NCBI RefSeq assembly: GCF_001238295.1
Contig: NZ_LGXZ01000001.1
Location: 186,001-250,000 of the forward strand
Direction: 5' to 3'
Length of the DNA: 64,000 bases
Origin: Ruegeria sp. 6PALISEP08
GTDB lineage: Bacteria > Pseudomonadota > Alphaproteobacteria > Rhodobacterales > Rhodobacteraceae
Shown here: positions 7,713-16,856 of the stretch, piece after piece
How positions within the stretch are numbered: position 1 is the first letter of the stretch
Layout of the letters: each line of letters starts with the position of its first letter
Translations under genes and position numbers: made by a program
Notes under the pieces: model-generated
The model's database searches: none
The model's input: the letters and a program-made list of their open reading frames with translations, nothing else
What the model was told of the DNA's origin: nothing

Positions 7713-10202
7713 GTGATCCGGTTCATACTTTCGATTTTCGGGGCGATCTTCAGTATCGTCACCTTGGGTATCTTCATGGTCGCACTGGTAATCGGTGCGG
7801 TGTTCTGGATGTATGGCCGCGACCTGCCAAGCCATGAATCGCTGGCCCAATACAAGCCGCCAACCATCAGCCGGATTTATTCGGGCGAAGGGCAGTTGAT
7901 CGACGAATTCGCGCAGGAACGTCGCCTGTTCACCCCGTCCGAAGACATCCCCGATCTGGTAAAGCAGGCTTTCATTTCTGCGGAAGACAAGAACTTTTAT
8001 ACCCATCAGGGGTATGACCCGCGCGGCATTATTGCTGCCGGAGTTGAGGCCGTACGCACCAAGGGCGAAACCGTGCGCGGGGCGTCGACCATCACCCAGC
8101 AGGTGATGAAGAACTTCCTTTTGTCGGGCGACCGTCGGGCTGAACGCAAGATCAAGGAAATCATCCTCGCCACCCGGCTTGAGGATACCTTGGACAAGGA
8201 ACAGATCCTCGAACTTTACATGAACGAGATCTTTCTGGGCCAAAACTCCTATGGCGTGACCGCTGCCGCGCAGACCTATTTCAACAAGACGTTGCAGGAA
8301 CTGGCCCCGCATGAGGCCGCAATGCTGGCGGCCATGCCCAAGGCACCGTCCGACTATCACCCGGTTCGTCAAAAGGAGCGCCTGCTGGCCCGCCGCAACT
8401 ATGTTCTGCGTGAGATGAATCAGAACGGATATATCGATCAGGCGACCTACCAGACCGAGGTCGAATTGCCGTTGCGATCGGTCCAGAACGGTGATTTTGA
8501 AAGCTTCCGCACCGCTTTGCCGCCGCGCGACTACTTTACCGACGAAATCCGCCGCCAGCTGAGTGTGGATTTCGGTGAAGGTGAATTCTTCACTGGCGGT
8601 TTCACGGTCCGTGCGTCTGTAGACGAAGAGATGCAGGTCGAAGCGGCGCGTGCCCTGCGCGAGGCGTTACAAAAATACGACCGCTCACGCGGCAAATGGC
8701 GCGGCACGGGCGAAGTCATTGCAGAAGAACAGTTGACCGACGAAGGGCAATGGCGCGAAGCGCTTGCGATCATGGAAATCCCGCGTGACGTGGTTCTGCC
8801 AACGCGCTGGCATCCAGCGGTGGTTCTGGACGTGGCGGACCAGCAATTGACGGTTGGTATCGAGGACGGCCCCGCCGATGGCGCCGTCCCGCGCTCGGAC
8901 ATCAAATGGATGCAGGGTGATTTTGCTGCAAACTTCAAACGCGGCGACGTGATCCTTGTGATGGCCGGGGAAGAGGGGCAATGGTCCGCCCGGCAGGTGC
9001 CCGAAGTGCAGGGCGGCTTTGTTGCGATGGATGTGAACTCGGGCCGCGTTTTGGCCATGCAGGGCGGGTTCTCGTATCAGGACACTGTGTTCAACCGCGC
9101 CACGCAGGCGCAGCGTCAGCCGGGCTCATCCTTTAAGCCTTTCGTCTATGCCGCTGCGCTGGACAGTGGCTATAGCCCGGCCACCATCGTTGTGGATGCA
9201 CCGATTGAGGTGAACACCCCGCAGGGACTGTGGCGTCCCAAAAACTCGTCAAACAAATTCTACGGACCGACGCCGTTGCGCACCGGGATCGAGCAGTCGC
9301 GGAACCTGATGACCATCCGTCTGGCTCAAGAAGTCACGATGCCGGTTGTTGCGGGATATGCGGAACGTTTTGGCGTCTACGACCGGATGGGGGCTTTCCT
9401 TGCGAACTCGCTGGGATCCGAGGAAACGACGCTGTACAAGATGGTGGCCGCCTATGCCATGTTTGCAAATGGTGGTGAGCGGGTCGAACCCACGCTGGTT
9501 GACCGTATTCAGGACCGGTTTGGCAAAACCATCTATCGCCACGATGATCGTCAGTGTCTGGATTGCGATTCCACATGGATGGCGCCCGACGAATCTCCGA
9601 CCCTCGTGACAGATCGCGCGCAGGTCATGGACGCCATCACGGCCTATCAGCTGACGTCGATGATGAAAGGCGTGGTGGATCGCGGAACGGCATCGCGCGT
9701 TGTGAACCTGCCGGTTCCGACAGCGGGCAAGACCGGAACCACCAACGAATCCAAGGATGCGTGGTTCATCGGGTTTACCTCGAACATCGTGGCGGGCTGC
9801 TACATCGGGTATGACCGCCCGCGCCCGATGGGACGAGGGGCTTATGGTGGCACGATGTGTGGTCCTGTGTTCCAGAGCTTCATGGAAAAAGCTGTCGAAA
9901 AATACGGTGGCGGTCCGTTCGAAGTGCCGGAAGGTGGGCACTTCATCAAGATCGACCGGTTCAGTGGCGCGCGACTGCCTGACGATGCCAGTGGTGACTA
10001 TGTCGTTGCTGAATTCTTCCGTGACGGCGTCGATGGCTTTATCGACCGCGTCTACGATGGCGGTTTTGCGATCGGTTCGGACCTGCCGTTGTTCGAGGAA
10101 GTGCAGCGCGCAGGCGTACAGGTGCAGACCTCGACAGGTCAGACGGTGACTGTTGGGCCCAAAGCCACGCAGGGCGACCTGAGCACAGGCGGTCTTTATT
10201 GA
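7713..10202 (+). CDS. mrcA: Penicillin-binding protein 1A (bifunctional transglycosylase/transpeptidase)
   Basis: Class A PBP of 829 residues with a GTG start at 7713. One N-terminal membrane helix (about 5–32) is followed by the GT51 glycosyltransferase domain (FISAEDKNFYTHQGYDPRG, GASTITQQVMKNF, RKIKEIILATRLE), an OB-like insertion (about 260–400), and the transpeptidase with SxxK in QPGSSFKPF, SxN in SRNLM, and KTGTTN. It polymerises glycan strands and cross-links them at the inner membrane. The large OB insertion is typical of Gram-negative PBP1A. Its stop overlaps the convergent kinase gene by 7 bp. Confidence 0.96.
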   Translation: MIRFILSIFGAIFSIVTLGIFMVALVIGAVFWMYGRDLPSHESLAQYKPPTISRIYSGEGQLIDEFAQERRLFTPSEDIPDLVKQAFISAEDKNFYTHQGYDPRGIIAAGVEAVRTKGETVRGASTITQQVMKNFLLSGDRRAERKIKEIILATRLEDTLDKEQILELYMNEIFLGQNSYGVTAAAQTYFNKTLQELAPHEAAMLAAMPKAPSDYHPVRQKERLLARRNYVLREMNQNGYIDQATYQTEVELPLRSVQNGDFESFRTALPPRDYFTDEIRRQLSVDFGEGEFFTGGFTVRASVDEEMQVEAARALREALQKYDRSRGKWRGTGEVIAEEQLTDEGQWREALAIMEIPRDVVLPTRWHPAVVLDVADQQLTVGIEDGPADGAVPRSDIKWMQGDFAANFKRGDVILVMAGEEGQWSARQVPEVQGGFVAMDVNSGRVLAMQGGFSYQDTVFNRATQAQRQPGSSFKPFVYAAALDSGYSPATIVVDAPIEVNTPQGLWRPKNSSNKFYGPTPLRTGIEQSRNLMTIRLAQEVTMPVVAGYAERFGVYDRMGAFLANSLGSEETTLYKMVAAYAMFANGGERVEPTLVDRIQDRFGKTIYRHDDRQCLDCDSTWMAPDESPTLVTDRAQVMDAITAYQLTSMMKGVVDRGTASRVVNLPVPTAGKTGTTNESKDAWFIGFTSNIVAGCYIGYDRPRPMGRGAYGGTMCGPVFQSFMEKAVEKYGGGPFEVPEGGHFIKIDRFSGARLPDDASGDYVVAEFFRDGVDGFIDRVYDGGFAIGSDLPLFEEVQRAGVQVQTSTGQTVTVGPKATQGDLSTGGLY

Positions 10203-11029
10203 TCGGCGTGACGCAGCAGAAATTGAAGCAAGTCGGCCTCTGCATCCTGTGTGATTGGGCCGCGTGATCTCCAATAGATCGACAAGGCACATTTTGCGGC
10301 GGCCCATTGGGCCAGCCGGAGCCGTGGTACGTTCATGGCGCGGGCATACAGCGAAAGACAATACTCAATTTGCGTGGGTTGTCGCACCAGGTCGGGCATC
10401 CCTTTGGGGTGTCGCAAGGCATTCGCCAGCTCAAAAGCCGGGTCGCCAAAGTAGCCTTTGGCGTCAATGATCTTGGGGCCGTCAGGCGTTACAATGATGT
10501 TGTCGGGGTGAAAGTCGCCGTGCAGAGCGGTGTGATGGGGCTGTTCATCTAGCAGGGCTTGGGCAAGGGTGGTCGCTTTTTCAATGTCCCGTCTCAGTGA
10601 CCTTGAGCAGTTGGTGGTATATTGAACAGTGAACAGAGGTGCGAAGACCCTTTCTAATGGCTTCAGCCCCTGCACACTGATTTGCGGTGGTTTATGCAAG
10701 CCCTGTGCGGCCCGGGCCAAAAGCTTTACCGCGCGATCCGGATTACCGTTGCGGGCAATGTCCCCCAGGGATGGACCTTCCAACCACTCCATCAGCACAG
10801 CACTTGCCGTTTCGTTCACGATCCGAACGGCCCCGCGACCTTGCCAGGCTGCCATCAGGTGTGCGCCGGGGGCCTCATTCCCCCGATCTATACGTCGATA
10901 GACTTTTAAAGCCCGGTCAACACCAGCCTGAGCCCTTACCTTCCACACCCAAGCGTGCGCGGTTTCGGATACCTGTGAGATTGGGGTCAAACCCCATCTT
11001 TCCAAAATCTCGGCCGGTGCAGCCTGCAT
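10196..11029 (-). CDS. APH-type small-molecule kinase (aminoglycoside/hydroxyurea-resistance-kinase-like)
   Basis: A 277-residue protein-kinase-like fold enzyme. The N-lobe has RALKVYRRIDRGNEAPGAHLM; the catalytic loop is HTALHGDFHPDNIIV with its Asp and Asn, and the metal-binding Asp is in PKIIDAKGYFGDPAFELAN. This loop pattern matches the APH(6)/Fructosamine-kinase-like group, which phosphorylates hydroxyls of small molecules. A resistance role cannot be claimed from sequence, as many chromosomal members have unknown substrates. ATG 11029 fits the domain start; upstream codons in frame look non-coding. The gene is convergent with PBP1A and divergent from prfB (78 bp apart). Confidence 0.75.
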   Translation of the reverse strand: MQAAPAEILERWGLTPISQVSETAHAWVWKVRAQAGVDRALKVYRRIDRGNEAPGAHLMAAWQGRGAVRIVNETASAVLMEWLEGPSLGDIARNGNPDRAVKLLARAAQGLHKPPQISVQGLKPLERVFAPLFTVQYTTNCSRSLRRDIEKATTLAQALLDEQPHHTALHGDFHPDNIIVTPDGPKIIDAKGYFGDPAFELANALRHPKGMPDLVRQPTQIEYCLSLYARAMNVPRLRLAQWAAAKCALSIYWRSRGPITQDAEADLLQFLLRHADQ

Positions 11030-11106
11030 TCCCGTTCTGCCTGTCTTGTGGTGTCTCGCACCTCTTGCTATCACGCAGGCCTGATTGAGCAAGTTGGGAC
11101 AAGACC

Positions 11107-12234
11107 ATGCGCGCCGAAACCCAGAACATCGTGACTGAAATCGAAAAGTCGCTAGAGCTGCTGGCGCAGCGTATGGACTATGAAACCGCGCCACATCGCC
11201 TTGAGGAATTCAACGCGCGTGTCGAAGATCCCAACCTGTGGGACAACCCCGAGAACGCGCAGAAGCTGATGCGCGAACGGCAGATGCTGGTCGACGCGAT
11301 CGAGACCTATGAAACCATCAAGACCGATCTCGGCGACAATATCGAGCTGATCGAATTGGGCGAAATGGAAGAGGACGAAGAGGTCGTTCAGGACGCCGAA
11401 GCCGCGATCAAGGCGCTGCATGGCAAAGCCGCCAAGAAAGAGCTTGAGGCACTGCTGGACGGCGAGGCTGACAGCAATGACACGTTTCTCGAAATCAACT
11501 CGGGTGCCGGTGGCACCGAAAGCTGCGACTGGGCCTCGATGCTGGCGCGGATGTATGTGCGCTGGGCCGAGAAGAAGGGCTATACCGTCGAGCTGCAATC
11601 GGAAACGGGCGGTGAAGAGGCAGGGATCAAGTCCGCCGCTTACAAGATTTCCGGCCACAACGCTTATGGCTGGCTGAAATCTGAAAGCGGAGTGCATCGT
11701 CTGGTGCGGATTTCGCCGTTCGATTCTGCGGCCAAGCGGCATACCTCGTTCAGTTCGGTCTGGGTCTATCCGGTGGTCGACGACAATATCGAGATCGAGG
11801 TGAACCCAGCCGATATTCGGATCGACACGTACCGATCCTCGGGTGCGGGTGGTCAGCACGTGAACACAACCGACTCGGCAGTACGGATCACGCACATCCC
11901 AACCGGGATTGTTGTGACCTCGTCCGAGAAGTCGCAGCACCAGAACCGTGACATTGCCATGAAGGCCCTGAAATCGCGCCTCTATCAACAGGAACTGGAC
12001 CGCCGGAATGCCGATATCAACGCCGCGCATGAGGCCAAAGGCGATGCAGGCTGGGGCAACCAGATCCGGTCGTACGTGTTGCAGCCGTACCAGATGGTGA
12101 AGGATCTGCGCACCAATCACGAAACCTCGGACACCAAGGGTGTGCTGGATGGTGATCTGGACGGGTTCATGGCGGCGACGCTGGCCCTGAACGTTGCAGG
12201 CAAAAGCCGGTCCGAGGCGCAGGGCGACAGCTAA
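11107..12234 (+). CDS. prfB: Peptide chain release factor 2
   Basis: RF2 (375 residues) releases nascent peptides at UGA and UAA. It shows the N-terminal coiled coil, the tripeptide anticodon motif Ser-Pro-Phe in [15 protein letters not shown], and the catalytic GGQ in [17 protein letters not shown]. The reading frame is open from the ATG with no in-frame UGA near codon 26, so the autoregulatory frameshift known in enterobacteria is absent. Confidence 0.97.
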   Translation: MRAETQNIVTEIEKSLELLAQRMDYETAPHRLEEFNARVEDPNLWDNPENAQKLMRERQMLVDAIETYETIKTDLGDNIELIELGEMEEDEEVVQDAEAAIKALHGKAAKKELEALLDGEADSNDTFLEINSGAGGTESCDWASMLARMYVRWAEKKGYTVELQSETGGEEAGIKSAAYKISGHNAYGWLKSESGVHRLVRISPFDSAAKRHTSFSSVWVYPVVDDNIEIEVNPADIRIDTYRSSGAGGQHVNTTDSAVRITHIPTGIVVTSSEKSQHQNRDIAMKALKSRLYQQELDRRNADINAAHEAKGDAGWGNQIRSYVLQPYQMVKDLRTNHETSDTKGVLDGDLDGFMAATLALNVAGKSRSEAQGDS

Positions 12235-12235
12235 G

Positions 12236-12940
12236 GTGCAAGGCCAGAGCGCTTTCCTGAACCTGCTGAAAGGGCACTGGCAGCTTATTCTGATCACTGG
12301 TTCGGTCTTTCTTCTTTGGAACACATCGGTTGTGATTCCACTGAAGATTTTGACCGTCTTCCTGCATGAGCTGTCCCACGCCGTGACGATTCTTTTGACC
12401 GGTGGATCTGTCGAGAGCTTTTCGATCTCACCACAGCAGGGTGGAATGGTGATCGGCAGGGGCGGCAACCGGTTTCTCAGCCTGTCCGCCGGATATCTTG
12501 GATCGCTTGTGCTGGGTATGGTTCTGCTGATCCTTGCTTTGCAGACAAAGGCCGACCGCGCCGTTCTGGCGGTTTTCGGCGGCGTCATGTGTCTGGTGGC
12601 CGTGTTGTACATCCGTGATCTGTTTGCACTTGTTTTCTGCGTAGGAACCGGGGCGGCGATGATCGCCACGGCCTGGTATCTGCGCCGCGAGGTCAGCGAC
12701 CTTGTGCTGCGTGTGATCGGGCTGACCAGCGTGATCTACGTGCCGTTCGATATCTTTGACGATACGATCCGGCGCTCTGGGATGCGGTCAGACGCGTTCA
12801 TGTTGGCCGAGGAGTTCGGCGGAACCACGATGATGTGGGGCGGGGTATGGTTGGTGTTGAGTGGCATCGCGATCTACTTGTGCCTGCGCTACTGCCTTGG
12901 ACCCGACAGCAACCTGCATTTTGGTCAGGCAACAAGGTGA
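12236..12940 (+). CDS. M50B-like membrane metallopeptidase-family protein
   Basis: A 234-residue polytopic membrane protein with zinc motif HELSH inside a membrane segment (TVFLHELSHAVTILLTGG) and a GG-rich β-hairpin after it (SFSISPQQGGMVIGRGGNRF), as in M50B peptidases. At least five further hydrophobic segments follow. A GTG at 12236 lies two bases past the prfB stop; an ATG at 12194 inside prfB is in frame and would add 14 residues. The M50B branch has few characterised members, so protease activity is inferred. Close packing behind prfB suggests co-transcription. Confidence 0.7.
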   Translation: MQGQSAFLNLLKGHWQLILITGSVFLLWNTSVVIPLKILTVFLHELSHAVTILLTGGSVESFSISPQQGGMVIGRGGNRFLSLSAGYLGSLVLGMVLLILALQTKADRAVLAVFGGVMCLVAVLYIRDLFALVFCVGTGAAMIATAWYLRREVSDLVLRVIGLTSVIYVPFDIFDDTIRRSGMRSDAFMLAEEFGGTTMMWGGVWLVLSGIAIYLCLRYCLGPDSNLHFGQATR

Positions 12941-13044
12941 AGCTGTCCAGTGGTGCAGTCAGGAAAAGATACATTTAGACAGTGGGTTTAAATGAGCTGA
13001 ACCGCTCGCTAGGTTGTTGAAGACCAACAACAGAATGGCGTTTT

Positions 13045-14445
13045 ATGGACCTGACCCGGATATCGGCCAAAGAGCTTTTGAAACAGCTGGCAACCCGTCA
13101 GGTTTCAGCCACGGATGTGATGCGCGCCACCCTGGATCGCATCGCCAAAGTGAATGGCGAAGTGAACGCTATTGTAGCGCTACGGGAACAGAGCGCGTTG
13201 ATGGCCGAGGCACAGAAGCGCGACAGCGGCCCAGTCACCGGCCCGCTGCACGGTCTACCTATTGCGGTCAAGGATTTGGTCAATGTAGCAGGTGTGGTCT
13301 CGTCTCACGGATCGCCTTTGTTCAAGGGCGTCGTGCCGGACAGTGACGATCTGATTGCCGCCCGGATGCGGAACGCGGGGGCCATTCTGATCGGTAAGAC
13401 CAACTCGCCGGAATTTGGATTGGGCTCTCACACGTTCAACCCGGTTTATGGCGCGACGCGCAACCCCTATGACGCGGATCATACCTGCGGAGGCTCGTCC
13501 GGTGGCGCGGCGGTTGCCTTGGCCACGGGTATGGTAGCGCTGGCAGACGGATCCGACATGATGGGCAGCTTGCGCAATCCGGCGGCCTGGAACAACGTCT
13601 ATGGCTTTCGCCCAAGCTGGGGCAGGGTGCCATCTGACCCTGTTGGCGATAACTTTCTGCATCAACTGTCCACACTTGGTCCCATGGCGCGCAACCCCGA
13701 GGATCTGGGCATCTTGCTCGACGTAATCTCGGGGCCAGACCCGCGCCTGCCTTTGGTCTCTGAAAGTGCTCCGGTGTCTCCGGTGGCTGCGGCGGATATG
13801 AAGGGGCTGCGGATCGGTTGGCTTGGGGATTGGGGCGGGGCGTTCCCGACCGAGCCAGGCATTCTCGACCTGTGCAAAGATGCTTTGAACGTGTTTGAAG
13901 GGCTTGGTGCTGATGTGCAGGACGTGGATCCGCCCTTCGATGCTGAACAGCTTTGGACCAGTTGGATCACGTTGCGATCCTTCAGCGTTGCGGCAGGGCT
14001 GGAGCCTTTGGCCTCACAAAAGGACCATCTGAAAGACACGGCGCAGTGGGAGCTGGATCGCGGTTTGGCGATGCGTGCGATGGAGGTGCAGCACGCCAGT
14101 TTAATTCGATCGGACTGGTTCCGGCGCGCAGTGGACCTGTTCAAACAGTTTGACGCATTGGTCCTGCCGTCCACACAGGTCTGGCCCTTCGGGGTCGAGA
14201 CGCCGTACCCGACCAGTATCGCGGGCCGGGCCATGGATACTTATCACCGATGGATGCACGTCACAGTTCCGGTCAGTCTGATCGGTTTGCCCTGTCTGGC
14301 AGCACCTGCGGGGTTCGGTTCAAACGGTCTGCCGATGGGTTTCCAGCTGTTTGGGCCACGGGGCACGGATCAGAAACTACTGTCGGTTGGGGCGGCCTAT
14401 CACGCCGAAACCAATTGGCCAAACAAGAGACCGGCGATGTCATAA
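13045..14445 (+). CDS. Amidase-signature-family amidohydrolase
   Basis: A 466-residue member of the amidase signature family (GatA-like fold). The Ser–cis-Ser–Lys triad is visible: Lys in [15 protein letters not shown], the glycine/serine stretch [17 protein letters not shown], and the nucleophile segment [24 protein letters not shown]. It hydrolyses carboxamides; the substrate is not predictable. It is not GatA of the tRNA amidotransferase, since gatB/gatC are not nearby and SDMMGSLRN departs from the usual GSDTGGSIR. About 25 bp follow before a DUF2189 membrane gene on the same strand. Confidence 0.85.
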   Translation: MDLTRISAKELLKQLATRQVSATDVMRATLDRIAKVNGEVNAIVALREQSALMAEAQKRDSGPVTGPLHGLPIAVKDLVNVAGVVSSHGSPLFKGVVPDSDDLIAARMRNAGAILIGKTNSPEFGLGSHTFNPVYGATRNPYDADHTCGGSSGGAAVALATGMVALADGSDMMGSLRNPAAWNNVYGFRPSWGRVPSDPVGDNFLHQLSTLGPMARNPEDLGILLDVISGPDPRLPLVSESAPVSPVAAADMKGLRIGWLGDWGGAFPTEPGILDLCKDALNVFEGLGADVQDVDPPFDAEQLWTSWITLRSFSVAAGLEPLASQKDHLKDTAQWELDRGLAMRAMEVQHASLIRSDWFRRAVDLFKQFDALVLPSTQVWPFGVETPYPTSIAGRAMDTYHRWMHVTVPVSLIGLPCLAAPAGFGSNGLPMGFQLFGPRGTDQKLLSVGAAYHAETNWPNKRPAMS

Positions 14446-14470
14446 CGTCGGACAGGGAGGAGGAGACTAC

Positions 14471-15268
14471 ATGGATAAGCCTTTTGGTGTGCCGGAAATG
14501 CGACCGGTCGATACAGCCATGCTGCGTACTGCATTGCAGCGCGCGTGGGCTGATTTCCGCCGCGCACCGCTTTTCGGGCTGATCTTTGCGGGCTTTTACG
14601 TGCTGGCCGGTTGGGCCATGGCGTGGGTGACTGTGCAGACCGGAACAACCTTCTGGCTGGTGCTGGCGGCCATTGGGTTTCCTTTGATCGGACCCTTCGC
14701 AGCGGTCGGGCTTTACGAGGTCTCGCACCGGATTGAGCAGGGTAAGCCCTTGGATATTGGTGCGATCTTTGGGGTGGTGCTGCAGCAAAGCCGCAGGCAG
14801 TTACCCTCAATCTGCGCAATCATCGTTGTGATGTTCCTGTTCTGGTTCTTTTTGGGGCACATGATCTTTGCCCTGTTCCTGGGGCTGGCCACGATGACAA
14901 ATATTTCGACGTCGACCGAAGTGTTCCTGACGCTGAACGGTCTGACCATGCTGGCCGTAGGCACGGCGGTTGGGGCGGTTTTTGCAACCGTCCTTTACAT
15001 GATCACTGTTCTCTCGATCCCATTGCTGTTGGATCGCGAATTGGATTTTGTCACCGCCATGATCACAAGCTTTTCCTATGTAAAGGAAAACCTGTTCGTG
15101 ATGCTTGGGTGGGGGGCGCTTATCGCGATTTTGACATTCGTGGCGATGGTGCCCTGGTTTCTGGGGCTGTTCGTGGTTTTGCCTTTGTTGGGCCACGCAA
15201 GTTGGCATCTCTACCGGCAGATCACGCAGGGCGATAATCCGCAGACATCCGCAACTGCGACAGGTTAG
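14471..15268 (+). CDS. DUF2189-family integral membrane protein
   Basis: A 265-residue protein with about six hydrophobic segments ([120 protein letters not shown]). The motif [20 protein letters not shown] and the closing [11 protein letters not shown] are typical of DUF2189 proteins, whose function is unknown. GGAGGAG sits ahead of ATG 14471. It overlaps the convergent XRE regulator at the stop codons. Confidence 0.8.
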   Translation: MDKPFGVPEMRPVDTAMLRTALQRAWADFRRAPLFGLIFAGFYVLAGWAMAWVTVQTGTTFWLVLAAIGFPLIGPFAAVGLYEVSHRIEQGKPLDIGAIFGVVLQQSRRQLPSICAIIVVMFLFWFFLGHMIFALFLGLATMTNISTSTEVFLTLNGLTMLAVGTAVGAVFATVLYMITVLSIPLLLDRELDFVTAMITSFSYVKENLFVMLGWGALIAILTFVAMVPWFLGLFVVLPLLGHASWHLYRQITQGDNPQTSATATG

Positions 15269-15984
15269 ACCTGCTGTGCAAGATTGTTCGTGGACAGGCG
15301 CGCAGCGGCAAATATGGCAGCGGAATCGTGCCCGAGGTACTTGAGAACAACAGGTTCCGGAGAGGACGCCTCGGCTGTATTGATGACCGACCCACGCCAT
15401 TGAACCGCTGTACCAGTCGGGTCCGGTGAGATCAGATAGACCCGGCTGTTGTGACCGGCCCGCTGGGAGGTCAGCATATAAACGGTGTCGCCGCTACCGG
15501 CTGCAATCCCTTGTATCTCACGGGCTTGCGGCGTTGCTTCGGGCATCGCCGCGCGGGACAAATATCCACGTATCAAGGTGCATTGGGGCAATGGTCGGGC
15601 GTGCAATAACGTCATGCGATGCTCGTCCGAAGTGCTTTCGATCACCGCATAAAACCCTGGTAAAAAAGCGGATTTTTCAATCGCGTCAGACCCGGACCCC
15701 AAAAACTTAGTCAGCGTGGAGGTGGCGGGGTGGTCTTCTAGTTTTTCGATCTCATCCAGTGGTTTCAGAAGGATGCGGGCGTCCACATCGAAAAAACGAC
15801 AAATCCGATCCAGAACATCTGGCCGGGGAACGCTTTCGCCGGAAAGATACCGATTGAACTGCGTCCGGTTCACGCCAAGCTGACGACACAGGGCCGAGAC
15901 CGAGCGATGCTGCCGCGCCAAATGACGAAGGTTCGCGCTGAACATATCGCGAAGTTCTTCAGGACTGCGGGTGTCTTCGGTCAT
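15265..15984 (-). CDS. XRE-family transcriptional regulator with C-terminal sensor-like domain
   Basis: A 239-residue DNA-binding protein. Residues about 15–72 form a Cro/C1-type helix-turn-helix ([44 protein letters not shown]). The remaining 160 residues ([40 protein letters not shown]) have no motif I recognise and may bind a ligand. The gene is monocistronic, with a 12-bp inverted repeat in its upstream region that could be an operator. Confidence 0.75.
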   Translation of the reverse strand: MTEDTRSPEELRDMFSANLRHLARQHRSVSALCRQLGVNRTQFNRYLSGESVPRPDVLDRICRFFDVDARILLKPLDEIEKLEDHPATSTLTKFLGSGSDAIEKSAFLPGFYAVIESTSDEHRMTLLHARPLPQCTLIRGYLSRAAMPEATPQAREIQGIAAGSGDTVYMLTSQRAGHNSRVYLISPDPTGTAVQWRGSVINTAEASSPEPVVLKYLGHDSAAIFAAARLSTNNLAQQV

Positions 15985-16250
15985 GGGCGCCCATGGTTAG
16001 TTGTTTTTCCAGATGAAACCATCCGAGCACCACGGCCGAAGCTGGATGCGCGTCGATAAATCGTACAGAATGACCCCAAGCAACGTATCCCCACGTCGCG
16101 TTGCGGCACTAAGGTTAATACCCAAAAGCGCAAACGCAATAGGGTTTATCCCATTTTGCGTGATCTTTATCTGGAAAAACTGACCCTATGGTAAAATTAG
16201 CGCATAGAGATCGTATGAGTTGAATGCGTGGTGCTATCAACTTCAAGGAT
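15985..16250. other. Intergenic region with a spaced 12-bp inverted repeat
   Basis: No gene seen. GTTTTTCCAGAT at 16003–16014 and its exact reverse complement ATCTGGAAAAAC at 16169–16180 flank a 154-bp spacer upstream of the XRE regulator. They could be paired operator half-sites or a chance repeat. Confidence 0.4.
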
Positions 16251-16251
16251 G

Positions 16252-16289
16252 TTCCCGCCTTGGATAAAGGAAAAGCTCCAAGGCGGGAA
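16252..16289 (-). terminator. Strong hairpin downstream of ilvN
   Basis: Perfect 13-bp stem TTCCCGCCTTGGA (16252–16264) and TCCAAGGCGGGAA (16277–16289) with a 12-base loop, starting 6 bp after the ilvN stop. There is no clear U run on either strand, so it may act in Rho-dependent ending or mRNA protection. Confidence 0.6.
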
Positions 16290-16295
16290 ACGTAT

Positions 16296-16856
16296 TTAAT
16301 CGCCGCGCAGAAGGGCCGCTACACCGGTCCGTGCCACCTCGACCAGACCCAGCGGGCGCATGAGGTCGGCAAAGGCATCGATCTTGTCGGGCGCGCCGGT
16401 GATCTCGAAGATGAACGAGTTCAATGTGCTGTCGACGACGTTGGCGCGGAAGATGTCTGCCAGCCGCAACGCCTCGACCCGTTTGTCGCCTTCTCCCACA
16501 ACCTTGATGATAGCCAGCTCCCGCTCGACCGAGGGGCCTTCGACGGTCAGGTCATGCACGTCATGCACGGTCACGATCCGGCCCAGCTGAGCTTTGATCT
16601 GTTCGATCACCTGCGGTGTCCCGGTGGTGACGATGGTAATGCGGCTCAGGTGTCCGGTGTGGTCAACCTCGGCCACGGTCAGGCTTTCGATGTTGTAGCC
16701 GCGGCCAGAGAACAAGCCGATCACACGAGCCAGAACGCCCGGTTCGTTCTCGACCAGAACGGCAATAGTGTGCCGTTCCTGAACGTCCGAAAAGGTAGGC
16801 CTTAGATTATAGGCCGAATGGCGGGTTGAGCCCTTTACGATATTTAGCGGTGTCAT
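16296..16856 (-). CDS. ilvN: Acetolactate synthase regulatory (small) subunit
   Basis: A 186-residue regulatory subunit of acetohydroxyacid synthase that activates IlvB and confers valine feedback. The N-terminal ACT domain reads HTIAVLVENEPGVLARVIGL, then SGRGYNIESLTVAEVDHTGH; a second ACT-like half follows (RELAIIKVVGEGDKRVEALR). It starts within the stop of the preceding membrane-protein gene (ATGA overlap), so its translation is coupled to that gene rather than directly to ilvB. This arrangement is unusual, since ilvB and ilvN normally adjoin. A hairpin follows the stop. Confidence 0.95.
   Translation of the reverse strand: MTPLNIVKGSTRHSAYNLRPTFSDVQERHTIAVLVENEPGVLARVIGLFSGRGYNIESLTVAEVDHTGHLSRITIVTTGTPQVIEQIKAQLGRIVTVHDVHDLTVEGPSVERELAIIKVVGEGDKRVEALRLADIFRANVVDSTLNSFIFEITGAPDKIDAFADLMRPLGLVEVARTGVAALLRGD

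Noticed and set aside
10196-11029. Antibiotic-resistance gene
   Set aside because: The fold is APH-like, but it is a chromosomal gene in core context with no mobile element; resistance cannot be inferred.
11107-11190. Programmed +1 frameshift in prfB
   Set aside because: No in-frame TGA or slippery CTT-TGA near codon 26; the frame is open from the ATG.
11152-12669. 505-codon antisense ORF across prfB
   Set aside because: An open antisense frame is expected in GC-rich genes; its translation has no family motif, whereas prfB is unmistakable.
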